Shown piece by piece: positions 1 to 4,695 of a stretch of 5,140 bases of DNA. A program made the translations under genes and the position numbers. The DNA lies in the NCBI GenBank assembly GCA_964450265.1, contig CAYVCY010000143.1, positions 1 to 5,140 of the forward strand, written 5' to 3'. How positions within the stretch are numbered: the stretch's first letter is position 1; every line of letters starts with the position of its first letter. The stretch comes from JAEZJZ01 sp964450265 (GTDB taxonomy: Bacteria > Bacillota > UBA994 > UBA5500). Below the pieces are notes generated by a model. That model was given only the letters and a program-made list of their open reading frames with translations. It was not told where the DNA came from and searched no databases.

Positions 1-87
1 CGGCTTCTTTTCATGATCGAGTTCCCGGGTAGAGCACCTCTAGCCGGACGCCCGCATAAGCTTCTATTGAGTATAAGCCTGCGCAAT

Positions 88-111
88 TACTGCCGCAGTA
101 GGGGAGGAAAG
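88..111 (+). promoter_or_regulatory. Stem-loop plus Shine-Dalgarno site of spoVK
   Basis: A short inverted repeat TACTG-CCG-CAGTA (88-100) is followed at once by GGGGAGGAAAG (101-111), a strong Shine-Dalgarno site a few bases before the ATG at 115. This site decides the spoVK start. The hairpin abuts the ribosome-binding site without covering it, an arrangement also seen, with a longer stem, before the sulfur-carrier gene at 4661-4688. Whether the small hairpin matters is unknown. No convincing sigma promoter was found in 1-87. Confidence 0.6.
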
Positions 112-114
112 AAC

Positions 115-1104
115 ATGCGACCCGAGCAACCGTTCACACCAAGCAGTTACGACGAAGTGGTGGGCCTACTGGAGCGAGGCAGAATCAGTGTCGCCGAGGC
201 ATTCAAGCTGCTGCGGGACCTGGAAGTAGGGGGACAGACGATGACAGCCAGAAGCATATTGCCGGCGCCCACCCAGTTTGACAAGCTGGCTTCTCTGGAC
301 GAGATTATGGCCGAGCTAGAGTCGCTGATCGGCCTAAACAAAGTGAAAAAGCTGGTCAAAGAGCTGCAAGCCTTTATCCAGATTCAGAAGGCGCGAGAAG
401 CGCAGCACTTGGCTACCGAACCGATGGTTCTACATATGATCTTCAAGGGGAATCCCGGCACCGGAAAGACCACTGTTGCTCGGCTGCTGGGGCGACTTTT
501 CAAAGAGATGGGCGTGCTGCCCAAGGGGCAGTTGACGGAAGTGGAACGGGCGGACCTGGTGGGGGAATATATCGGTCATACCGCACAAAAAACCCGCGAG
601 CAGATTCGTCGCGCACTGGGCGGTATCCTGTTCATCGACGAGGCATATTCGCTGGCCCGAGGAGGCGAAAAGGACTTCGGCAAAGAGGCGATCGATGCCA
701 TGGTCAAGGCGATGGAGGATTACAAGGACCAACTGATCCTGATCCTGGCTGGCTACCGCCAGGAGATGGATGCCTTTCTGGAGACCAACCCTGGCCTGCG
801 ATCCCGTTTTCCGATTATCCTGGAGTTCGACGACTATCGCATCTCAGAGCTGCTGGCGATTGCCGAGGTGATGCTCTGTAAACGGCAATATCGGCTATCT
901 GAGGAGAGCAAGGATAAACTCTCTCGACTGCTGTTTGAGCGCTATCAGTTCGAGCCGGAGAACTTCGGCAACGCTCGCTTGGTGCGCAACCTGATCGAGC
1001 GCAGTATCCGCAAGCAGGCCGTGCGCTTGGTGCAAGAGCGACGGCTGACCCGGGAACAGCTGATGCTGATTGTGCCAGAGGATGTTGTGGATGACGAGGG
1101 GTAG
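115..1104 (+). CDS. spoVK: Stage V sporulation protein K, AAA+ ATPase
   Basis: This 329-residue protein is an AAA+ ATPase of the SpoVK/CbbX group. Walker A is GNPGTGKT at residues 112-119. The EYIG pore-loop segment is at 151-154. Walker B is ILFIDE with D175 and E176. A sensor-1-like ILILAGY is at 208-214, the arginine-finger segment NPGLRSRFP is at 225-233, and sensor 2 GNARLVRN is at 285-292. From about residue 105 the text is nearly collinear with Bacillus subtilis SpoVK as I remember it, including the GGEKDFGKEAID and VGEYIGHTAQKTR stretches. Length matches the family (about 320). SpoVK is needed for spore maturation in the mother cell; its substrate is not settled, and by analogy with CbbX it may remodel a partner protein as a hexamer. 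The first 65 residues differ from B. subtilis and include a short helical segment, GRISVAEAFKLLRDLE. The ATG at 115 is chosen over an in-frame ATG at 13 because only 115 has a good ribosome-binding site. It appears monocistronic to the right, where the next gene is convergent. Confidence 0.93.
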   Translation: MRPEQPFTPSSYDEVVGLLERGRISVAEAFKLLRDLEVGGQTMTARSILPAPTQFDKLASLDEIMAELESLIGLNKVKKLVKELQAFIQIQKAREAQHLATEPMVLHMIFKGNPGTGKTTVARLLGRLFKEMGVLPKGQLTEVERADLVGEYIGHTAQKTREQIRRALGGILFIDEAYSLARGGEKDFGKEAIDAMVKAMEDYKDQLILILAGYRQEMDAFLETNPGLRSRFPIILEFDDYRISELLAIAEVMLCKRQYRLSEESKDKLSRLLFERYQFEPENFGNARLVRNLIERSIRKQAVRLVQERRLTREQLMLIVPEDVVDDEG

Positions 1105-1403
1105 CTTACGGTTATGCCTGCGTGCCCAGTCACTGTCTGCCAGGCTAATGAATGAGCTCCCGTCGGCTGGCGGCAGCAGAACTCGTCGTCCATCTAGCGC
1201 GCTATCTACCTCCCCGAAATGAAACGTCTCTCGCTAAACCGAAATCGGATCAGTAAGAGTGACTCAAACAGCTGCTGCCTTTGATCCAGCCTCGCTCACT
1301 CTTTGAAGGGCCAGCCAATGTGCCTGTTGCACAGAGAGCCTACCGCCGTGGCTAAGCCTGGCACTCACGGCCTTTCAATGGGACTGCAAGCCTGTCCCCG
1401 CGC
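1105..1403. other. Gene-free gap between convergent genes
   Basis: About 300 bases separate the ends of spoVK (+) and the transporter gene (-). I see no credible coding frame with a ribosome-binding site and no RNA gene. It holds several short dyads: TGTGC/GCACA (1319-1333), GCCGTG/CACGGC (1345-1350 with 1366-1371), and two interleaved repeats, GGATCA/TGATCC and AAGAGTGA/TCACTCTT, between 1247 and 1303. None has a T-tract, so none is a clear intrinsic terminator, although ends for both flanking transcripts are expected here. Confidence 0.6.
1255..1303. repeat. 8-bp inverted repeat interleaved with a 6-bp one
   Basis: AAGAGTGA at 1255-1262 is perfectly inverted as TCACTCTT at 1296-1303. A second pair, GGATCA at 1247-1252 and TGATCC at 1282-1287, interleaves with it. 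As RNA the two stems would form a pseudoknot or compete. There is no T-tract. The role is unknown and chance is possible. Confidence 0.35.
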
Positions 1404-2615
1404 TCACAACAATTCCAGTTGGGGTCTAGCTTCCTGCTGGGGTGGCTGACGGTCCCACTGTTTTCTCTGCAGCCACAAGGCCAATCCGCCCAACAGCACG
1501 CCGGTGACCGCAAACACCATCGGCAGCCCGAAGAGGGCACCCACATAGCCGCCGATTACCGGCCCGATAGCGCCGCCGATCTGCTGGAAGCTGTTTGCCA
1601 CGCTGAGGGCTCGACTGCGGAAGCCCCTGTCCACTGAACGGGCAATCAATGCGTTGGTTGAGGGCAACACCGCAGCCATGAAGAGGCCGAACACGAAACG
1701 CATGCCTCCCAGGTAATAGAGATTAGGGGAGAACACCAAAGCAAAGCTGACTATCGATGCGCCGATAAAACCGTTCCGCAACACCACCGAATAACCGGCT
1801 TTTTGCCCGCGCCGTCCCCAGCGCGGAGCTGCCAGTACCGTAGCCATGCCGGCAATAGAGAAGATAAAACCGGTGGCTACTTCCACGTTGCCGGCACCGG
1901 TCAGTTTCTCAATGAACAGCGGCAGGATCGGCTGGATTACCTGGAAGGAAAGATTATAGACCATGATCAATAGATACATCTGCAGCAGCAGCGGTTGCCG
2001 CACTGCTGTCGCCACGTTATCGACAATCTTGATCTGCAGCTTGCGATCGCCCTTATTCACCTCAGTAGTTCCAGTGACGGCGACTATCGTGGCCAAGAAC
2101 ATGGAACCTCCGGCGATCAACAGGGTGGCCTGAATGCCGAAGTAGTGGCTGAGCAAACCCCCTACCAGTGGTCCGACCACCGTGCCGAACGCACCGCCAG
2201 TCTGAATGGTACCTAAAGCACCGCCCAAATGCTCCTCGGGCGTGTTGGTGGCCACCATGGCCACTGCTGTCGGGATAAATCCATTGAATACGCCTAGCAA
2301 CAACCTCAGTCCCACAATCTGAATAGGGCTGCTGGCAAAAGCCATCAGGATGTAGGTGATGCCGATACCAACCCCAGCACGCACGATCTGGGGCTTTCTC
2401 CCATATTTGTCGGCAAGAGTACCCCAAACCGGAGACAGCAGCGCGCTAGTGTAAAAGGAGGCAGCGAAAGCCCAGCCGGACCACACCTCGATATTGTCGG
2501 TCGCTCCTACCTGCTCGAGCAGGGTAGGCAGGAAGGGGCTGACGATGGAAAAGGCCATTCCACCAAAGACAGTTCCAACCCAGAGAACGATCAGATTTCT
2601 TCTCCAAAGCTCCAT
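1404..2615 (-). CDS. MFS multidrug-type efflux transporter, MdtG-like (DHA1)
   Basis: This 403-residue inner-membrane protein belongs to the major facilitator superfamily and has about 12 hydrophobic segments in two halves. MFS motif A, GTLADKYGRKP, lies at residues 65-75 in the loop between helices 2 and 3. A glycine-rich antiporter-like motif C region spans 135-155 (GTIQTGG...GPLVGGLL). The second half repeats degenerate forms at about 263-270 and 345-360. The opening WRRNLIVLWVG and the WSG, SPVWGTLAD and ALGTIQTGG segments closely follow Escherichia coli MdtG as remembered, placing it in the DHA1 drug:H+ antiporter group. The actual substrate cannot be read from sequence. The ATG at 2615 is chosen because GGAGGGTG (CCCTCC at 2626-2631 on the plus strand) precedes it. 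Upstream in-frame ATGs at 2645 and 2702 lack such a site and would add 10 or 29 non-family residues. The last 20 residues are polar and Gln-rich. The gene stands alone, convergent with spoVK and divergent from the GTPase operon. Confidence 0.9.
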   Translation of the reverse strand: MELWRRNLIVLWVGTVFGGMAFSIVSPFLPTLLEQVGATDNIEVWSGWAFAASFYTSALLSPVWGTLADKYGRKPQIVRAGVGIGITYILMAFASSPIQIVGLRLLLGVFNGFIPTAVAMVATNTPEEHLGGALGTIQTGGAFGTVVGPLVGGLLSHYFGIQATLLIAGGSMFLATIVAVTGTTEVNKGDRKLQIKIVDNVATAVRQPLLLQMYLLIMVYNLSFQVIQPILPLFIEKLTGAGNVEVATGFIFSIAGMATVLAAPRWGRRGQKAGYSVVLRNGFIGASIVSFALVFSPNLYYLGGMRFVFGLFMAAVLPSTNALIARSVDRGFRSRALSVANSFQQIGGAIGPVIGGYVGALFGLPMVFAVTGVLLGGLALWLQRKQWDRQPPQQEARPQLELL

Positions 2616-2915
2616 CGGTTTGACACCCTCCACAGCGTATTTCATGCGAACTAACCAGGTTGATGGTTGCGCCAGTGTGATTGTCGCGGATGAGCTGCCC
2701 ATGCGATCATACTATCATTCTACTATTACCCTGCACGAAATACTAGGCATGCTAAAATGCCCTGATTACCCAAACAGTTTCAATGAGTTAATCATCGCAG
2801 GATTAACCGATGGCCAGCCTTCGTTGCTAAATGCTGAGCTTTGAGCATAGGAATAGATCAGCCGCCTGTCCGCCATGGGGCACAGGCTGAGTTTGGAGCA
2901 CAAGGGGAGAGGCTG
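2616..2915. other. Divergent intergenic region between transporter and GTPase operon
   Basis: This 300-base gap lies between two divergently oriented genes, so promoters for both are expected. The stretch 2700-2790 is visibly more AT-rich than its surroundings. It contains a GGCAT/ATGCC hairpin (2746-2750 with 2757-2761) around a TAAAAT that could be a plus-strand -10 box, but no matching -35 box is evident. AAGGGGAG just before 2916 is the ribosome-binding site of the GTPase gene. A 47-codon frame at 2701-2844 has no good ribosome-binding site and is not called. Confidence 0.55.
2706..2711 (-). promoter_or_regulatory. Candidate -10 box for the transporter gene
   Basis: Read on the minus strand this is TATGAT, one mismatch from TATAAT, about 90 bases before the transporter start. 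A flanking direct repeat, ATGAT-AGT-ATGAT, could be part of an operator. The -35 region at the right distance is poor, so this is only a weak candidate. Confidence 0.25.
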
Positions 2916-3506
2916 ATGAACGAATGTCTAGTGATCGGCCGCACCAATGTAGGCAAGACGGCGTTTGTGCTCAACTTTGCGGAGTATCTGGGACTGCGCC
3001 GGGCGGAAATTACCTTTCGTTACCCAGATGGGTTTTCCACCAAGCAAGCTTTTCATCTGGATGTGGCCCGTCAAGAATTGATCGGCAGGGGTCAGCATAA
3101 GACGCGCTGCTTGCAGGGACTAGAGCTGGAGATTCCGGCGGGTAAAGCCAAGAAACGGATCGTGATGACCGATAGCAGCGGATTCGCCGATGGAATTCCA
3201 GATGACGAGTCGGTGCGCAAAGCGATTGCCCAAACCCTGCTGCAAATCAAACAAGCCAAACTGGTGATGCATATGCTGGATGCAGCCAGCCCGGAGGCCA
3301 TCGCAGAAGTGGACCGACAGGTGGCTCGCTTTGCGGAAACGCGCGGTGGCTACTTGATTCTGGCCAACAAGATGGACCTGCCAGGCGCGAGGGAGGGTTT
3401 GGAGCTGATTCGCGCTTTCTTCGGCAGCCATCTGGTGTTGGCCATCTCGGCCACGCAACAAAAGGGATTTAAAGAGGTGAAAGCGATTGTTGCCCGCAGT
3501 CTATGA
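2916..3506 (+). CDS. Small GTPase of the TrmE-Era-EngA (TRAFAC) type
   Basis: This 196-residue protein is little more than a single G domain. G1/P-loop is GRTNVGKT at residues 8-15. A likely G2 threonine is T63 in HKTR, comparable to the TTR of Era-type GTPases. G3 is DSSG at 86-89, G4 is NKMD at 151-154 and G5 is ISAT at 177-180. GRxNVGKT is typical of the TrmE-Era-EngA class. No KH domain, second G domain or membrane helix follows, so it is neither Era nor Der and its effector is unknown. The ATG at 2916 follows AAGGGGAG at good spacing and puts the P-loop at the N-terminus as usual; an in-frame TTG at 2841 would add 25 low-complexity residues and is rejected. It overlaps the next gene by 20 bases, and that gene's ribosome-binding site lies inside this coding sequence. 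It therefore probably acts with, or regulates, the membrane protein encoded next. GTP binding is secure; the cellular role is not. Confidence 0.88.
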   Translation: MNECLVIGRTNVGKTAFVLNFAEYLGLRRAEITFRYPDGFSTKQAFHLDVARQELIGRGQHKTRCLQGLELEIPAGKAKKRIVMTDSSGFADGIPDDESVRKAIAQTLLQIKQAKLVMHMLDAASPEAIAEVDRQVARFAETRGGYLILANKMDLPGAREGLELIRAFFGSHLVLAISATQQKGFKEVKAIVARSL

Positions 3507-4068
3507 GCACCTGCTGGGCTTTGTGGCGGCGTTATCCGTCGGCTGGTCCATCCGGCTTTTGGACGATGCCCTCGATCTGGAACTGGATGTGGCGGTGGGA
3601 CGCCAAAACCTCAGCCAACACCTGCAGGGAGGGACTGCTGCCTACGCGGCGGCAGCCCTAGCCCTAGCAGTGGTAGCCAGTCCGATGGTCGCCCTCAGCC
3701 TTTTCGCTGCTGCTTATGCAGTAGGCATGTTCGACGATGGGCGGCTGCTGCCCACCGGCCTGCCCGGCTGGCTAGAGGGCCTGGTGCTATTCGGGCTAGT
3801 TCTTTGCCGGGCGGGGTCGCGAATGGCCATTGCCGGCTTGTTGATCATGGTCTCGGCCCAGCTTGCTGACGACTTGCGGGATCAACAGCTGGATATGGGC
3901 TGTAAACGCAACCGTCTCCTGCGGTTATTGGGACCGGTAGGAGTAGCGTTATTGGTGACGTTAGCGTGCTCATATGCGCTGCACCTGCACACCTGGTTGG
4001 TCGTCTATTCACTACCTGTTTTTGGTTACTTCCAATGGCGAGAGCGAGCGGTGAGCAGGCCATGCTGA
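3487..4068 (+). CDS. Short membrane protein with two UbiA-like aspartate motifs
   Basis: I do not recognise this 193-residue protein as a named family, but its architecture is suggestive. Two motifs of form DDxxDxxxD are visible: D26-D27-x2-D30-x3-D34, followed by VGRQNL, and D128-D129-x2-D132-x3-D136, followed by GCKRN. Each lies just after a hydrophobic segment. Helices are estimated near 8-24, 50-64, 66-82, 95-109, 112-127, 148-166 and 168-184, giving one helix before motif 1, four between the motifs and two after motif 2. In UbiA-superfamily prenyltransferases (UbiA, MenA, archaeal lipid synthases) the same motifs bind Mg-diphosphate and are separated by four helices, in proteins of about 290 residues with nine helices. 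This protein looks like that core without the outer helices. The TTG at 3487 is chosen because GAGGTGA (3474-3480) lies 6 bases upstream and no ATG is available in frame. It overlaps the GTPase gene by 20 bases and the next gene by 7, implying coupled translation. Prenyl transfer is inference only; the motifs could be retained for another use. Confidence 0.7.
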   Translation: MLPAVYEHLLGFVAALSVGWSIRLLDDALDLELDVAVGRQNLSQHLQGGTAAYAAAALALAVVASPMVALSLFAAAYAVGMFDDGRLLPTGLPGWLEGLVLFGLVLCRAGSRMAIAGLLIMVSAQLADDLRDQQLDMGCKRNRLLRLLGPVGVALLVTLACSYALHLHTWLVVYSLPVFGYFQWRERAVSRPC

Positions 4069-4256
4069 GGGCGATCTGGTGGCTGTTGCTAGCGGTGACC
4101 TCAGGATATATCTTAGGACGGTACTCCGGTATCACTGAGGGCGAAAGACGGGGAAGCGCATACGCCCCGCTGCAGTTGAAGGCAGACGCTTTACGCCAGC
4201 AGCGATGCCCTGTCTGCAGTCAAGATCTGACACAGAAGCATTTTACCAAGGAATAG
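4062..4256 (+). CDS. 64-residue membrane-anchored protein with a CPxC pair
   Basis: The protein starts with one hydrophobic helix, about residues 4-19 (AIWWLLLAVTSGYILG). A charged linker follows, then C49-P-V-C52 near the end of the chain. A single CPxC pair is half of a zinc ribbon; it could bind metal as a dimer or be redox-active. No lipobox is seen. By the positive-inside rule, R3 before the helix and R20, R29, R30 after it leave orientation uncertain, though the arginine-rich side after the helix favours a cytoplasmic C-terminus. The ATG at 4062 is chosen because GGTGAG (4050-4055) lies 6 bases upstream and the start falls exactly at the hydrophobic helix. It overlaps the preceding stop codon by 7 bases and is followed by a strong terminator, so it is the last gene of the GTPase/membrane-protein operon. 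The function is unknown. Confidence 0.72.
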   Translation: MLRAIWWLLLAVTSGYILGRYSGITEGERRGSAYAPLQLKADALRQQRCPVCSQDLTQKHFTKE

Positions 4257-4264
4257 GGGAGAAG

Positions 4265-4297
4265 AGAGAGGCTGTCGCTGACAGCCTCTTTTGATTT
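4265..4297 (+). terminator. Intrinsic terminator of the GTPase operon
   Basis: AGAGGCTGTC-GCT-GACAGCCTCT forms a perfect 10-bp stem with a 3-base loop (4267-4289) and runs into TTTTGATTTT. It starts a few bases after the stop codon at 4256. This is a textbook Rho-independent terminator and closes the three-gene operon. Confidence 0.9.
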
Positions 4298-4328
4298 TGC
4301 AGATGCTTCGTTCACACCACCCCTACTC

Positions 4329-4422
4329 CTCTACTCCCCCAGTCGCTGGTGCCTCGTCCCCCTCGCGGAGGGCGCCAAGACCTGCCTCCCTCTGATCAGG
4401 GAGGTGGCTGACGGAGGGAGAG
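4329..4422 (+). promoter_or_regulatory. Candidate Moco/Tuco-type riboswitch (three-way junction RNA)
   Basis: Hand folding gives a closed three-way junction. P1 is CTCT / CTCC / CAGTC (4329-4332, 4334-4337, 4340-4344) paired with GGCTG / GGAG / AGAG (4406-4410, 4413-4416, 4419-4422), separated by small internal loops. P2 is TGGTGCC (4347-4353) with GGCGCCA (4371-4377), with CTC-GCG-GAG inside. P3 is GCCTCCCT (4384-4391) with AGGGAGGT (4398-4405). Molybdenum/tungsten cofactor riboswitches are known in 5' leaders of cofactor and cofactor-enzyme operons, and the downstream genes here are a MoaD-like carrier and a tungsten-type oxidoreductase. The class assignment rests on this context and on my memory of the motif's GGTGC, GCCTCC and GGAGGT-CTGACGG style, not on a covariance search. 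The ribosome-binding site is about 260 bases downstream, so how it would act is unclear. Confidence 0.55.
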
Positions 4423-4459
4423 AATGCATGGCGTCAACCTCTCTTGATGGAGGGAGACG

Positions 4460-4474
4460 AAAGGGGACAGACCC
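4460..4474 (+). repeat. AAAGGGGACAGACCC element
   Basis: This 15-base sequence matches the GGGGACAGACC-type motif that I recall as scattered in many bacterial genomes, often near REP-associated Y1 transposase genes. No transposase is in the window. It may be a relic of such an element or simply part of the leader. Recognition is from memory only. Confidence 0.35.
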
Positions 4475-4529
4475 ACCCATTTTGCGATGTCGCAGCAGGT
4501 AATTGTCTATCGCTTAACGAATAATAGCA

Positions 4530-4554
4530 GATAGTTGCTTGCGCAGCAATCGCT
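4530..4554 (+). repeat. Leader repeat A, copy 1 (imperfect dyad)
   Basis: Twenty-five bases running from GATAGTTGC to CAATCGCT, identical to 4627-4651 except for one G/A difference. It folds as GAT-A-GTTGC / TTGC loop / GCAGC-A-ATC. The G in the right arm turns a U-A pair into a U-G pair, so pairing survives in RNA. Confidence 0.8.
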
Positions 4555-4562
4555 AAGGCGAA

Positions 4563-4578
4563 TCTTTCGGCAGAAAGA
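4563..4578 (+). repeat. Small hairpin between A1 and B1
   Basis: TCTTTC-GGCA-GAAAGA is a perfect 6-bp stem with a 4-base loop. It lies in the 30 bases between A1 and B1 and is absent from the second cassette, where only TT separates A2 from B2. It is therefore an insertion in cassette 1 or a loss from cassette 2. Confidence 0.55.
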
Positions 4579-4584
4579 ATGGCC

Positions 4585-4619
4585 ATTGCCCGCAACATCT
4601 GCGGATGTTGCTAGGAGGT
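4585..4619 (+). repeat. Leader repeat B, copy 1: hairpin fused to orphan ribosome-binding site
   Basis: Thirty-five bases identical to 4654-4688. GCAACATC (4592-4599), loop TGCG, GATGTTGC (4604-4611) make a perfect 8-bp stem. TAGGAGGT follows directly. No ATG, GTG or TTG lies at working distance from this AGGAGGT (the next TTG is 12 bases on, at 4632, just after an in-frame stop). The site therefore appears to serve no gene. Confidence 0.85.
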
Positions 4620-4626
4620 ACAAGCC

Positions 4627-4651
4627 GATAGTTGCTTGCGCAACAATCGCT
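4627..4651 (+). repeat. Leader repeat A, copy 2 (dyad)
   Basis: Second copy of the 25-base repeat. It folds as CGAT-A-GTTGC / TTGC loop / GCAAC-A-ATCG, with perfect arms apart from one A-A mismatch. The core TTGCGCAA is itself palindromic, so a DNA operator is an alternative to an RNA hairpin. Confidence 0.8.
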
Positions 4652-4653
4652 TT

Positions 4654-4688
4654 ATTGCCCGCAACATCTGCGGATGTTGCTAGGAGGT
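4654..4688 (+). repeat. Leader repeat B, copy 2: hairpin plus active ribosome-binding site
   Basis: Exact 35-base copy of 4585-4619. Stem GCAACATC (4661-4668) / GATGTTGC (4673-4680) with loop TGCG is followed by AGGAGGT at 4682-4688. This Shine-Dalgarno site lies 8 bases before the TTG at 4696 and fixes that start for the sulfur-carrier gene. Confidence 0.85.
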
Positions 4689-4695
4689 GTTGATC

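Larger units (their letters stand above)
4298..4695 (+). promoter_or_regulatory. Long structured 5' leader of the sulfur-carrier/AOR operon
   Basis: Nearly 400 bases without a gene lie between the terminator and the sulfur-carrier start. In order they hold a three-way-junction RNA candidate (4329-4422), a wobble-containing stem CTCTCTT/GAGGGAG at about 4438-4456, an AAAGGGGACAGACCC element (4460-4474), a small dyad TGCGA-TG-TCGCA (4483-4494), and the duplicated hairpin cassettes A1-B1-A2-B2 (4530-4688). No clear promoter is visible. If the terminator works, the promoter must sit in the roughly 30 bases before 4329 or overlap the terminator; TTGATT at 4291-4296 is a possible -35 box but no good -10 follows it. 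Confidence 0.6.

Noticed and set aside
61..100. Sporulation-sigma promoter before spoVK
   Set aside because: CATAAGCTT and TTGAGT resemble parts of sigma-K or sigma-A boxes, but no pair has acceptable match and spacing.
13..114. N-terminal extension of SpoVK from ATG at 13
   Set aside because: No ribosome-binding site before 13, the added 34 residues look like translated leader, and the ATG at 115 has a strong Shine-Dalgarno site.
2494..2844. Plus-strand frame of 116 codons
   Set aside because: Its first half is antisense to the start of the transporter gene and it lacks a ribosome-binding site or recognisable motif.
2701..2844. Possible 47-residue small protein in the divergent region
   Set aside because: Only a weak GGATGAG precedes it, and it lies across the region expected to hold promoters; nothing recognisable in the product.
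2841..2915. Upstream TTG start for the GTPase
   Set aside because: No ribosome-binding site; would push the P-loop unusually far in and add low-complexity sequence.
3120..3461. Minus-strand frame of 113 codons
   Set aside because: Entirely antisense to the GTPase gene, which has clear G motifs.
4530..4688. CRISPR array
   Set aside because: Only two copies of each of two different repeats, with unequal spacers (72 and 34 bases) and no cas genes; the B unit contains a ribosome-binding site.
4687..4695. GTG 4687 or TTG 4690 as the sulfur-carrier start
   Set aside because: Both overlap or nearly touch the Shine-Dalgarno site; TTG 4696 has correct spacing and the expected N-terminal strand.
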